Assembly (NCBI GenBank): GCA_023846275.1
Contig: CM043872.1
Coordinates: 29,378,670 to 29,442,669, forward strand
Length of the DNA stretch: 64,000 nt
Direction: 5' to 3'
Origin: Vanilla planifolia
Lineage: Eukaryota > Streptophyta > Magnoliopsida > Asparagales > Orchidaceae
Part shown: positions 1 through 11,223 of the stretch, piece by piece
How the letters are laid out: the number at the start of each line of letters is the position of its first letter
Position numbering within the stretch: position 1 is the first letter of the stretch
Notes under the pieces: generated by a model
What the model was told of the DNA's origin: nothing
The model's database searches: none
The model's input: only the letters and a program-made list of their open reading frames with translations
Translations under genes and position numbers: made by a program

Positions 1-1599
1 GGAGAGAAACTCGAGCAGCTGAAAAAATTACTGATAGGCATCGATATTCAAGTGAGAAATTCTGGTAAACAAGGAGAAGGTGTGCTAAATGAGGGAGTTG
101 GTGCCGACTTTGTTCAAAAGGAAAAGGTTGCTCCAAGTGGCTTTGGTACTAAAGATGTTGGAGAAAGGTGAGATACGTCATTACATTTTTAAGTTATTTT
201 ATGAACCCATTTGTGAATTATATAGTTATGTTTAGCGTTTCAGGTGTGCTACTTTTGATGGAGATGCTGATAGGCTTGTCTATTTTCGTATCTCAAGTTC
301 AAATTGCAATGGCATTGATCTTGTTGATGGAGACAAGATTTTATCTCTCTTTGCTTTATTTATTAAGGAGCAGTTACATATTCTAAACAAACAAGGAGAT
401 GAGGGCACCAATAATGTACTGGTGACAAGGCTTGGCATAGTTCAAACAGCTTATGCCAATGGTGCATCAACTGATTTCCTCAAACAACAAGGACTGGAAG
501 TTGTACTGACCCCTACTGGTGTGAAATATCTGCACAAAAAGGCTGCAGAATGTGATGTTGGAATATATTTTGAAGCTAATGGTCATGGAACCATTTTGTT
601 TTCTGAAGAGTATTTGTCGAAATTACAGAAGAAGTGCGACGATCTTGCATGTCATAGTCCAGGTTAAAAGGATTTCTTTGCTGGTGATTTTTTCTTCTTT
701 TTTTTTTTTGTGATTTTGAGGTACAGGAAGCTTCTGGTTGTGTTTTACTCACCAGGTTCAGAACATCACAAGGCTGCTTTAAGATTGTTGGCTGTTAGCA
801 AATTAATCAATCAGGCTGTTGGGGATGCTATCAGTGGATTGCTTTTGGTGGAGGTTGTGCTGCAACATATGGGCTGGTCGATGCAGGATTGGATTGATCT
901 CTACAATGATCTCCCGAGTAGGCAACTAAAGGTAATGATTATTATCTCATCGTGTCGAACTCTTCAATTCCAATCTTTTATTACCTTTTTTTGGAAGTAA
1001 TAGTACAAATGTTTAAAACATAGTTAAGCATACATGTATAAGTGTTTGACTTTTTTTGTAAACGAGAGATATGAGGTCTGGATTTTTATATTTTGTTTAA
1101 GATTATATTCTAATCATTTTTAGATATAGTAATTAAAGTCTAAAATATCAAGTTATAATCATCATTGCACAAATACTCACAAAGAAAATAAAGCATAACA
1201 GCAAACTGATCTTAGTTGTTGCCTATTTGTTCGAACCAGTTTGTTGCTGGTCTCCTAGGTTGACTGACTCAGTTCCTTATACAGGTAAAGGTTGCAGATA
1301 GAACTGCAATCACCACAACACATGCAGAAACACAGGTTTTAGAGCCCTCTGGTTTACAAGAGGCAATTGATTCTGAAATCGGTTAGCATTTTGAGACTCA
1401 TAACTGATTATATATAATTCTTATCGTCATTTGATTCTTCTTGAAACCTGGTGCAGCTAAGTACCACAAGGGGCGTTGTTTTGTCCGGCCATCTGGTACA
1501 GAAGATATAATTCGTGTATATGCTGAAGCATCGTCTCAGGAAGCAGCTAATGCTTTAGCTAAGTCCGTATCACGACATGTTGATCACTTTCTCGGGTAG
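1..1599 (+). CDS. PAGM: Phosphoacetylglucosamine mutase, C-terminal part (5' end outside window)
   Basis: This enzyme interconverts GlcNAc-6-P and GlcNAc-1-P in the cytosolic UDP-GlcNAc pathway. Coding exons read as 1-167, 244-662, 756-931, 1285-1381 and 1457-1599. All have GT-AG borders and phases that join into 333 residues plus TAG at 1597-1599. The Mg-binding loop DGDADR follows the first junction (exon 2 starts [15 protein letters not shown], with the R codon split). The end of exon 3 and start of exon 4 read RQLK then VKVADR, as in eukaryotic PGM3. The C-terminal phosphate-binding loop is RPSGTED in the last exon. The first base of the window is in frame. The family is usually about 540-560 residues, so the N-terminal part with the catalytic serine lies to the left. 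No break is seen. It is tail to tail with the UBC gene, with about 1 kb between stops. Function is inferred from family motifs. Confidence 0.95.
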
Positions 1600-2603
1600 A
1601 GAATACCCTTATTGAACAAAACTTACTGTAAGGCAATTCCTAACTACTGAATGTTCTATCAAGTTCCTCTTAGCTAAATAATAATAAGCATTGGTTGGCA
1701 TGCCCATTTTGATGCAGGTGTAGTCCAGTTGAGGATTTTGTTTTGCCGATTATATAAAAAATGCTTGGATTATTTGTGTAACTTATTTTTAAATTTCTTT
1801 AAATTTGATTTGATTAAGGATGAGATTGTAACAAATTTATTATTTGATTATTGATTAAAGTTGTATTCTGATAAATTTTAAGATGGAGAACTTTAAATTT
1901 TTGTTTATTGAAATCATAACAAAAAGTTCTAACGTCTGGCTTTTATGACATTGCTAAAACAGAAAGCAGCAGGTCTGCATGTCTCCAGCGATCTTGCCAA
2001 CCAAAACAAACGAGTGATTTGTGGTTTGCAGGAATTCAACAAGATTTGGACTAGATTTGTGATTTGCTTTCCACTGTTCTTAGGTCTATTTGTATGAATG
2101 CATCCATGTATTTCATCAATTTAGGATTATTCCATTTTGGCTGTAAGAAGAGTTTTTTTTTTTTTTTGTAATCCCTCTCGTCAACAATACAGCAGTTCTA
2201 TGTTATATTCATTAACATGCAAGACTCCTTGCCTCAGCTATAGGTATTTTATTTCTCTTCATATTAGTTATTATGGTAGGATCAACCTGTCAATGAGCAG
2301 CTGTTCAGCCTAAATTTAGTATCTATTTAAGGATGCATGTCTTCACTAACCAAAGGAACACAATGTTACAGCTAAGGTTCGATGCCCAAACTTAAGCAAT
2401 CCTATATTTGAACACCACTTGAGACTGAAATGGAAGACTTCTAGTGTTCTACAGCACATAAAATTCTCATCTAATACACATTATATAGATTGGGTGGATT
2501 TACAGTCACAGACTCTATTACAGGTACTATAAAACAAGTAAATTAACACAAGCACTTGATAAGAGCAACCTCAATTGAAAGGAAATACCTTAGCTCAGCT
2601 TTT
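1600..2603. other. Convergent intergenic spacer with both 3' UTRs
   Basis: The spacer lies between the stop of the mutase gene and the stop of the UBC gene on the opposite strand. It must hold both 3' UTRs and polyadenylation sites. It is AT-rich with a T-run at about 2154-2168. I see no further gene or element in it. Confidence 0.6.
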
Positions 2604-5600
2604 CTATATTTTGTCATCGTGGAACCACCACCTTGTCTCCTTAGGAGACTTTCCATTCTTACAGTTCTTGATGTAGCGGTCGTTGTCTATGGGACGTTGC
2701 TGAAAGATAAACAACTGCATGTTAACGAAGCAGCAAAGAGGGCAGAGAGCAAAGATGGCAAGCGAAGGGTTTCATACCTTTGTTGTGGAACTTGATAACA
2801 TGGATAGAATGCTGACGCAGATTGAACTCACAGTCATTGCAGGGGACCATGAATCATATAAGATGTCTGCCATATGAATTGGTATTTCAATTTCAAGTCG
2901 TTTTCTAACAAAAAAACTTAGTTTATGTACCATCTTTCCTGTAAATGGAAGTATTATTGTCTCTCTTCCATCGAAGATGCGATTTCCAATTGATACGATC
3001 TTAGTTGTGCACACCCTCAGTAGTACAGCGGATGACAAGTATCATGACAATCAATGTTCCCAATCATGGAGGGCACTTCCTAAAGGTAGTCAACAATTTT
3101 CAACAACTTGGAAGCACCTTTCGAACATTGTCAACATTTTACTACAAACTCCAAATATTTTTCCAGCCAAGCCTGCAGACTCCTCTCTAATCAAGTATCT
3201 ACTCGATATTTTGACCAAGCCTTCATCCTTCATGGGTTCATCTTAGGAAAGTTTGAAGGAATAAAACATAAATAAATCTCCTAGAATTTATGAGGACACT
3301 CCTCACCTCAAAGTTTGTAATTATAGCATGTATCATGATAGTGTCATCCATTTAATTTCCAAGAAATGAGACACCTACAGTGAATGCGATTGGGATATGT
3401 CTTGATGGACTTTTAGGCTGCGTGATAATTGCGCTAATTCTAACCACTTTAGAATGGACTTTTTTTCAATGCTAAGGACCTTTCACATGAGATGGTATGA
3501 CTAATATTCATTTACTTCTTTTATTATCATTGGGTGGATGTTGAATACGAAAATAGAAATAGAGAGAGAGAGAGAGAGAAAGAGAGAGGTGGGGAGATGA
3601 ATCACTATGCCAGCTTTTTTGCGATTGGATATCTCTTCTATCAGAGCTCTTGCAGCTTTCTTTCAATAGGTTCTCAATCAGCTTCTTCGACTGCCAACAT
3701 TGCTTATTGTGCCCAAGATCTTTATGACAACTACAATACTTAAGAGTTTTCTTGGCAATAGAAGCTTTTATTGAATTAGAAGCTCACTAATACCTCTTCT
3801 CTTTAAATGCTGATATGACTTCGGCCAATGATGGATAAATGGAGTGAATTGTTGTTCCAATAAAGGAGCTTAGAAAGGCTTTGGGAACTGCATCCAAGGC
3901 TCAAAATATCAAACCTTCTTATCTATCTGTTGATCAAGAAAATTAGAGTGGCTTTCTTGGAGAACTTTCTTTTCATATCCTCAATTTTCCTTACATTTTT
4001 CTCCTCAAAGATATCATACATCTCTCAACTCTTTTGAATATCTTGTATTGAATCTTGACAAAGCCGATCCTCGCATAATGTTGTCATTGCCAAATGTTCT
4101 TCCATATAAACCACATATTAGATAGCATCATTGTTAAACCTCTAGATATATTTTCAGAGTGGTTTTGCATTCTTCTAGTGAATTGAAACAGTACTTCTCC
4201 TTGCTTTTTAATCCATCAAGAAACGACAAACACCAACCGAAAGACATCGTAATTCAATGAAGCGATGAATCCTTTCATAGACATCAGAAACATAAATGTT
4301 GTTTCCTTTAGAAATTCGACCAATAATTTGAATTTCATTACATCATAAGCTGGTCAAATAAGTAAAACAATGTTAAACTCTATCACAAAAATATATGTAT
4401 TTAAATTTTCCTAGATAATTATGCATTGATGAGGACTTGCATACTTTGGTGATTCTGCTCATTGATATGCTAAGACAGGGAATTCTTAGAAAATACCTTC
4501 CGAGGCTCCTTTTAATAGAACTTACTTTTGGGCCGTTCATCCGATATTCCTGAATGAGAATTTTGAATGAGAGTTGAAATCGTATAAGACGTTGCTTCTA
4601 GAAGATTGTGCAAACTTTGGAAATGATGTTGGGCACTCTCTTAGTTGGGAGGGTGTAATGTAAATGATTTTGAGATTTTATAGCCCAATGAGAAAAGGGG
4701 GAACCAATGGAATAATCATAATGGGGATTGCAATTAAGAGATTATGTTGTGTCACATCTACAACTACTATGATCACAATCAACATCATGGTCATGCACTT
4801 GGCCATCAACATTAAGGAGGTGCTATAATACAGGATAACCTACATCAAGATAGTGATCAAGTTGATTTAGTGATTTTTATTTAATTTTTCTTTAGTTTAT
4901 TATATTTCTAATACATTTTAAATTTTAATAAGTCACATTTTTAAGATGCTTATAATTTTTTTATCCTGCTTTTTATTTTTTTATTAGAAGGAGAGTTTTA
5001 ATCATTTTATTTTTTAGTCTAAACTTTCTCCATATTTCTATAAATAAGTTTTAATGAAATGAAAATAAAGAATTGATTTAACCAAAAAAAATGAAGCCTT
5101 GAAGAACTAATTTGCCTAAAGAGCACAACTTTGTACCTTAAGTGTACAACCCTACTTAGAAAAGTAGGATTTATCTCTATTATCAATCCTTATTATCTCA
5201 TCTTGCTGCACAAGTTTCTTTTGTTTTCATCTATCATGCAATCATTTTATCATTTTGGTATTAAATCCTTGTCCTCTCCATCATTTTGGTATCAAAGCCC
5301 ACCTTTGTGGTGTTACGTTCACAGTGACAATCCGCTACAATCAGCCAAGATTCTCTCATCGATTTTCAAGCCTTAAGTAGATGTCATCCTGCTAATCATT
5401 AGCTGCTTAAGAAGTTCTCAAAATTTGAATAGAAATAAGTTGTCTCACGATCTTTGCCACTGGTCATTCCTAGCTGTCAGTTGCAACCTACCACACATAC
5501 AAAATCTTAACTTTTGTAAAATTTTTAGATAGAGGGACATACTGATGAATAATACTATTTCAACTATGAAGAAAGTGGTTTTGAATTTAATATGTGAAAT

Positions 5601-7187
5601 CATAATCTTAAAATATTCGAGTTGTTTTTTGGGGAAAATCTATTTTGATTGATATAAGACAATCAAATAGGAACAAAACTTCGATATTGTAAAATCATGC
5701 CTCAAATATACCATTCTATGCATACACATATTCACATATTTAACTAAAATACAAATACATCTATACGTATATACACATACACATATGTATTTACAAGTGT
5801 ATACATACATACACATATATTTGTTTGTAACGCATTATAAACTGGTTGAAATGAGATCAATATTTGACTCCATCCATGTAACTAAAACGGATCAAGTTAA
5901 CATCCAATTACCTACATTATATTGCATTAGATCTAGATTAACTAAATTTAAGAATCAATTATTTTATAAATCTACCCACAACAATACTAACAATGTTAGG
6001 TAGTGTTCAAAAACCACATTAAATAATCAAATTGCCCAAAGGATAAGGTAGTCATCACTCCAATATTGACATCATAGAGCCCACCAAATCCCATATCATC
6101 TAATAAAGGGTGCAAATAACTCCCACTTCTTCATCGGCCCCACCACACACTATCGCATCTTCAATGGCCTACTTGTAATGGTCCAAAATTCTCCATATAA
6201 AAATCAACATTACCAAGGCAATGTCACCCAACATGCACCATGACAAGCTCATTCCTCATTCTAAGTTTTCCAAGTTGTAGAATCTACAAAATGGTCATTA
6301 TCTAAAGGAAAACTGAATACATATCGCTGTTAACTTCACTCAGACTCAGCCTACTTTAAGCGAACTGGCAAACTTGAAATCCCGTGGCTAAGCCTACTTT
6401 GCAAGATGCAGCTCTATGTACATGTTCATTATTCACATCAGCTGGCGGAATGTGTGCCGCATCCGTAACTCAACCATGACAAAAACAACTGAATAGGATG
6501 AGGTTGCCTAACCAATTTTCTGATAAATAATTCTTCCATAAAACGAAGCTTCACCAAAGATCAAGAGGTACCTAGACAGATGTGGCCGTTGCTATAAATG
6601 TGAGGATGCAAGGGTGCAGGAGGTATAAAGATAACCTGACAAAGTTAAAAAAATTATTAACAAAACAAATCACCAAAGGGATAGATAATAAATGAGTAGA
6701 GGTATCAAAGTCTCGGCCAATCAACCACCTGTGGGGCTTCCATAGGATAATGCTCAGCGAAATCGACCTGAAGTTGATAGGTCTCATTCGCATAAAGCGT
6801 GCCTGCCGCGCCAACGACGTCGATGATCCACCTTCCAAACAAATGAAATAAAAACGATCCTAAATAACCGAGCAAGCTAATCAAAGAGAAATAGAAGGGA
6901 CAGTGGAAGGCTAGGCTTAGCAGTAATTCTAGGACAAGCTGCCGACCTCTGGATATTATCGGTGACCTTATGCTTGAAGCCGGCCGGAGGGTTGACCTGC
7001 CACTCCACAACCTCCTTCTGAAGTCGGTTTGACGCGATTTTGCTCAGCGCCTGGGGTGCGTACACCAGAAATTCCGCAATAAGAAAATTGATTCAATCTG
7101 AAAAGCAGATCGACAAGGAAGAAAGCAAGGGGAAGGAGAGGAGGAGAGCGAGATGACCTTGCGAGAAGGAGTGGCCGAGCTCGTCAT
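2604..7187 (-). CDS. UBC16-like: Ubiquitin-conjugating enzyme E2, UBC15-18/UBE2W class, complete
   Basis: This E2 accepts ubiquitin from E1 on a cysteine and passes it on with an E3. Its animal counterpart UBE2W modifies protein N-termini. Coding exons, in reading order: 7158-7187, 6947-7050, 6729-6831, 6572-6635, 2778-2866, 2604-2699. They join without a break into 161 residues, the length of Arabidopsis UBC16. The protein starts MTSSATPSRK. The UBC fold runs from about residue 12 with TLYANETYQLQVDF near 56-69. Exon 4 holds HPHIYSNGHICL, with catalytic Cys about residue 99 and HPH in place of the usual HPN, as in UBE2W. The end WWFHDDKI is class-typical. Residue 70 is Ala where I recall Pro in relatives. 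The start at 7187 is the first ATG in frame. Intron 4 is about 3.7 kb and carries LTR-element traces. The exact paralogue is not decided. Confidence 0.94.
3400..4450 (-). mobile_element. Ty3/Gypsy-like gag remnant (fossil)
   Basis: Read on the minus strand inside the large UBC intron, the stretch around 3640-3760 gives a gag-like zinc-finger signature (a YC..CH....GH motif followed by a K/E-rich LIE stretch). This is the style of plant Gypsy gag proteins. Weaker gag-like sequence continues to about 4.4 kb. The copy is a broken, short and old fragment with no flanking repeats that I can pair. The family assignment rests on one motif and is tentative. Confidence 0.45.
3561..3588. repeat. (AG)n microsatellite
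   Basis: A short AG dinucleotide run with one interruption, in the large intron of the UBC gene. On the transcribed strand it is a CT run. Confidence 0.9.
4860..5320 (+). mobile_element. LTR-like fragment with tRNA-Met-type primer site (fossil)
   Basis: An AT-rich stretch carries a TATA-like TCTATAAATA around 5036-5048 and downstream AATAAA-like signals. It ends at TTTTGGTATCAAAGCC near 5285-5300, which resembles the usual plant primer-binding sequence for initiator tRNA-Met. A diverged copy of that motif lies about 30 bp upstream. The layout suits the right part of an LTR and the start of an internal region. No partner LTR was found. The fragment is old and broken, and the family is unknown. 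Confidence 0.38.
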
Positions 7188-8096
7188 GTTTCTGGTAACA
7201 GAGCAGTGTACAGTAGAAGAGAGGCGGGATGTGAGGAAGGAAGAGCAGAGGAATGCTTTCGAAAGAGACAAACCTGCTTTATTCCTTCGCTTTGACTATG
7301 GACGGCGACATGGAATATATGCTCCCTTCCTTGTCCGGTGTTCCTCTTTAGTCTTTTATTTGCTGACAAAGAACATGTCCCTTTGCCACCTCAATTCACG
7401 ATAATCCAGGAGCTCATACAACCTCCATCATAAATGAACTCACATGACCCACTATGTTCTAAAGTGGTCGATATATAAAAGGATTACTGATTCAAAGGAT
7501 CACATTATTAAATTTTCAATAGAAAATAATCGTATATCAAATTTTCAATAGAAAATTCTCAATGTTAGTTACAAGATTTATCTCAACATAAAAAGAATTT
7601 AATGACGTTGTTCTAACTTTTTATAAATTCCTTTTATTCCATATAGTGAACTTCCTCTAACATCTTCATATAATCTATTGTTAAATACATTAATGACAAA
7701 ACATATAAAAATTAATTTTCGTTTCATTTGAAGATGCGTAATCTCCAAATAGAATTGTAACCTCTCGTGCCAATTTTTTGTTGAATGCCTTGAATCAAAC
7801 ATTTAAAAAAACTTTTTGAATTTTTTTTTAATTCTTCTTCTAATAAATAACCTTTAACATACAGAACGAAAGCTTTTTTTCCCTGAATAAAAATACGAAG
7901 AAATATTCTCGTGTTTCTCAAAGTCCAAAATGTAGCCAAATCAGCGGGACCAAACGAACAGGGGAGGGGTATCACTGCTTACATTAGAACAAGAAAACGT
8001 TTGCTCCACACAAACGCTATGACAACATTATTCTGCTAGATAGCACAAAGTAAAGCTCCACAACAAATTATTCTGCTAAAGCCAACACCGAAAACA
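7188..8096. other. Spacer between UBC promoter side and thioredoxin 3' end
   Basis: The left part (7188 to about 7420) should hold the UBC promoter and 5' UTR on the minus strand. The right part (about 7980-8096) should hold the thioredoxin 3' UTR. Between them, about 7600-7975, the minus strand has two overlapping open stretches with protein-like composition (WTLRNTRIFLRIF and LIQGIQQKIGTRGY). I cannot place them in a family. A short direct repeat (ATTTTCAATAGAAAA) occurs twice around 7515-7556. Confidence 0.4.
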
Positions 8097-9338
8097 TCAC
8101 TGCTTATATGCATGAATCATGATCTTCTTGGGCAAATCATCTTTGTTAGCTCCCACAAGCTTGTCCACTATTACCCCTTCCTTGAGGAAGACAAAGGTCG
8201 GCATTGCATTTATCTTCCATTCTTCCGCAACCGGCTGGAGTTGTTACAGAGGTCAAAGAAATGAGAAAGAAATCATGGATTGATGACAAGGCACAACATA
8301 CAAATATGGTAATTGCAGAAGCTTATCACCTTCAGCTCATCAACATCAACCTTGAGGAAGAGAACATCAACAAACCTCTTAGCAAGCTCAGCAAAGAGTG
8401 GAGCAATTATGCGGCAGGGGCCACACCATGAAGCAGTGAAATCCACAACAACCTGAACGAATTAGCAATAAAAACTCAGCTCACGGTGATGCAAAAAGAA
8501 GAATTAAAACAATTTAAGAAATACTCTAAACAAAAGAGCTTCAGATGTTTTTGCATGGGCCTGCGCCAGCCCCAACCCCTTCCATGTGATAAGCCGATGA
8601 ACCAAGAACAAAATTTACATTAGACTGTAGGCCTATCTTCTTCCTTTCTTTAAAATAAAAAAATTGAAGGCTGAAGCAAATCTTTTAACACCAATCAAGC
8701 AGCATGACTTCACAACTCAAAAAAGACAACCATTGAAGAAAATACTTTTACCAAAATAAACGGAAAACAACAACCAGTGGATACTCATTTATCCCAAAAG
8801 CAGTTCATACTATGCTCATTGATACGAAACCACCAAAAAATAAAAAAATAAAAAGGGAAAAGAAGCCAATCACCAGCGTTCAAAGAGGAAAAGTGAAAAA
8901 AAAAGGAAAGTTTAATTTGGAACTATCGCCCGTTACCCTACAAATTGCCCCTAATTCCTGAAAGGTGATTCTCCCTTCACAAATCGGAAACCGAATATTA
9001 TTATAGATCTACACATTATATATCGAAAATACGTGAGACAACGAAAATCAGAATTCTACTGAAAAGCACCAAGGCATCTACGCATTAGATGAAGATCAAA
9101 TCAATTAAACAAAATCGGCAATCAGAACTACTAAGATCCGCGAAGTCATCATCCATATCGGCCATAAGGCGACAGATCCGAAGAACAGAAGCGAAGGAGT
9201 TTAGGGAAAAAGGAATGAGAAAGAACATCAAGGAAGGAAAAGTGGGCTCACCAGTTTCTTCGATTCCTCGGCAAGCTTAAGACTTTCCTTCCATTGGTCG
9301 ACCGTGTGTACCCCGATCACGGCTCCTTCCTCGGCCAT
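8097..9338 (-). CDS. Thioredoxin h-type, complete
   Basis: This is a small cytosolic disulfide reductase. Coding exons 9252-9338, 8330-8452 and 8097-8234 join in phase into 115 residues, which is normal for the family. The start reads [16 protein letters not shown] without a transit peptide, as in h-type members. Exon 2 opens [13 protein letters not shown], placing the active cysteines at about residues 39 and 42. The conserved cis-proline motif MPT is at about 81-83 in exon 3, followed by FVFLKEG. An in-frame TAA lies just upstream of the ATG, which fixes the start. The intron positions, after LAEESKKL and after VDVDELK, fit plant Trx h genes. It is transcribed in the same direction as its neighbours UBC and D2HGDH. 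The subgroup was not determined. Confidence 0.95.
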
Positions 9339-9430
9339 TTGTTAACCTAACCTCTCAAACAACTTCGAATCGATCAACTCAAAAAGCAACCTTTATCCTT
9401 CACATACAAGGCATACGACACCTGCGACCA

Positions 9431-9437
9431 ATTTATA
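9431..9437 (-). promoter_or_regulatory. TATA box of the thioredoxin gene
   Basis: On the minus strand the sequence reads CCTATAAATTGG about 95 bp upstream of the thioredoxin ATG. Spacing and sequence suit a plant core promoter with a 5' UTR of some 60 bases. It is predicted from position only. Confidence 0.55.
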
Positions 9438-11223
9438 GGAGGATTATATTGCATAAAACACCCTCTACAAATCCATTTTGGATATTTCCTCCTGAATACA
9501 TTCGCGTATTGCGCAGCGAAGATATCCCGACACGGCGACGTCCACTTCGGCTTAGATTCCGTCCGGGTTCATAATTGTCGACGGAAATAAAGAAATAAAA
9601 AAATAAAAAAAAAAGAAACGAAGATAAATGCGAATTTGTGAAACGATAAAACTAGAAGTTTCTAGACGTTTAAGAAGCCAAAAGAACTTGTCATTGAGGT
9701 CTTCATAATTTTGTGAAGCTTTTAAAAAATAGAGATTAAAAATAGATTGAGCATTGAAGTTTGAAAGAGGTAAGCGCACAAAGTATTTTAATGTAAAAAA
9801 TCTCTAAGATTAAGATAACTGGAAAAGAACAAATCTCATTTCATTATAAAGGAAACGAACGTCTCGAACGAACATTCCTAGCAGCTTTATGATTGATAAT
9901 CCCTCTCAAACATGGTCACAAAGTAGCAACTTGGTTTACTAAATTAAGATGAATATTACGAAAAGACATTGAAAGAACGAAATAACAAAGTTAAGTACTC
10001 ATGAATTATTTGAATTAAATCCACTTCATATAATATTTTTTAATTTAGTTTTTTAAAATTACTTTTCATATTTTTTTTAGTAGTAAAATCTAAGAAATAA
10101 TGTGTAAGAATGCCGTTTCCTTAACAATTAGAAAAGTTTTAGTTTCTAAACGCTATTTTCTTAATTAAAAAATGTGAAATAAATAACACAAACGATTTTT
10201 ATAGAAGGATAATGTAATTTCATCGATTGCATTGGAAAACACAAAACATTTCACCGCAAGGTGAACGTTACGTATTATTGACCACAAATGGCAAATCTCC
10301 ATAGAATAGCGGTGACACGCATGTAATCAGCTTTGCTTTAATGTAAACTATTCTAACAGATAAAGATTGATTGCATTATCATCTCCATTAAAAAAAAAGG
10401 CAATTGAACTAGGTCAAACTTTTAAGGATATGCTTCTCCAAGAAGCATTGTAGGCCGGCAAAAATAGAATATTTCTACGACATGAAATAAAATTATGCCT
10501 AACAGATTCAGGAGGAAGCAAGAGTTTGGGAAGAGGAGAACTAGTGCGAATAAGGACATTGAATGACAAGAAAGAATTGATTACCAATTAATGTATTCTA
10601 ACAAAATGCTATGGGCATTTTTAATCTTTCTTGCAGAATAAAGGTTTTTGTTTTTCAAAATAAGGGTGCATAGAATCAATTTAAATAGAAACAACCAAAA
10701 CGGCTGGCATTCAATTGGACATAATTGAGCATATTCTTATTTTTCAATGTTTTATTTGTAATGTCATTTTTTATTTGTTCAACAAAAATTTCATAATTGT
10801 TTTAATTCTGATAGCTCAGAATTAAAATTCAAATAATGTATTCTTGTCACACAAGCATTATTAGTCGCATTAAAAAATACTATTATTTTCATTCAATACT
10901 TTATTTACAGTACATTGTGAATCAGAAAACATATGCGGACAACTGAAGAAGCCAAAGAAGAAAGCTTACGAAATTAGCAGCGAAAGATCAGTCTCTCTTC
11001 TTTACTAAATTTCACCTGCAACCTGAAGGTGATATGCTCAACAAGGTTTGAAAGAAAAAGGGGGGGAATATTAGTAGAATAGTTTAATTTAATGGATTCG
11101 GCAACCAATAATAAGTACAATGCAATTTCTGAATGATAATGATAATGATAATGATAGCTTTGACAAAAAAAAAATCATCTCAATTGAGTTAAGTCATCAA
11201 CAGTTCCACAGAATTTACCTCAA
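9438..11223. other. Intergenic spacer, thioredoxin promoter side to D2HGDH 3' end
   Basis: AT-rich sequence between two genes on the minus strand. The right part should hold the D2HGDH 3' UTR. A minus-strand AATAAA-like signal falls near 10900, and a (GATAAT)n run lies at about 11133-11157. I recognise no gene or element. Confidence 0.5.

Noticed and set aside
7188-7271. N-terminal extension of the UBC gene
   Set aside because: The upstream frame is open but lacks an ATG. The 161-residue form from 7187 equals the family length.
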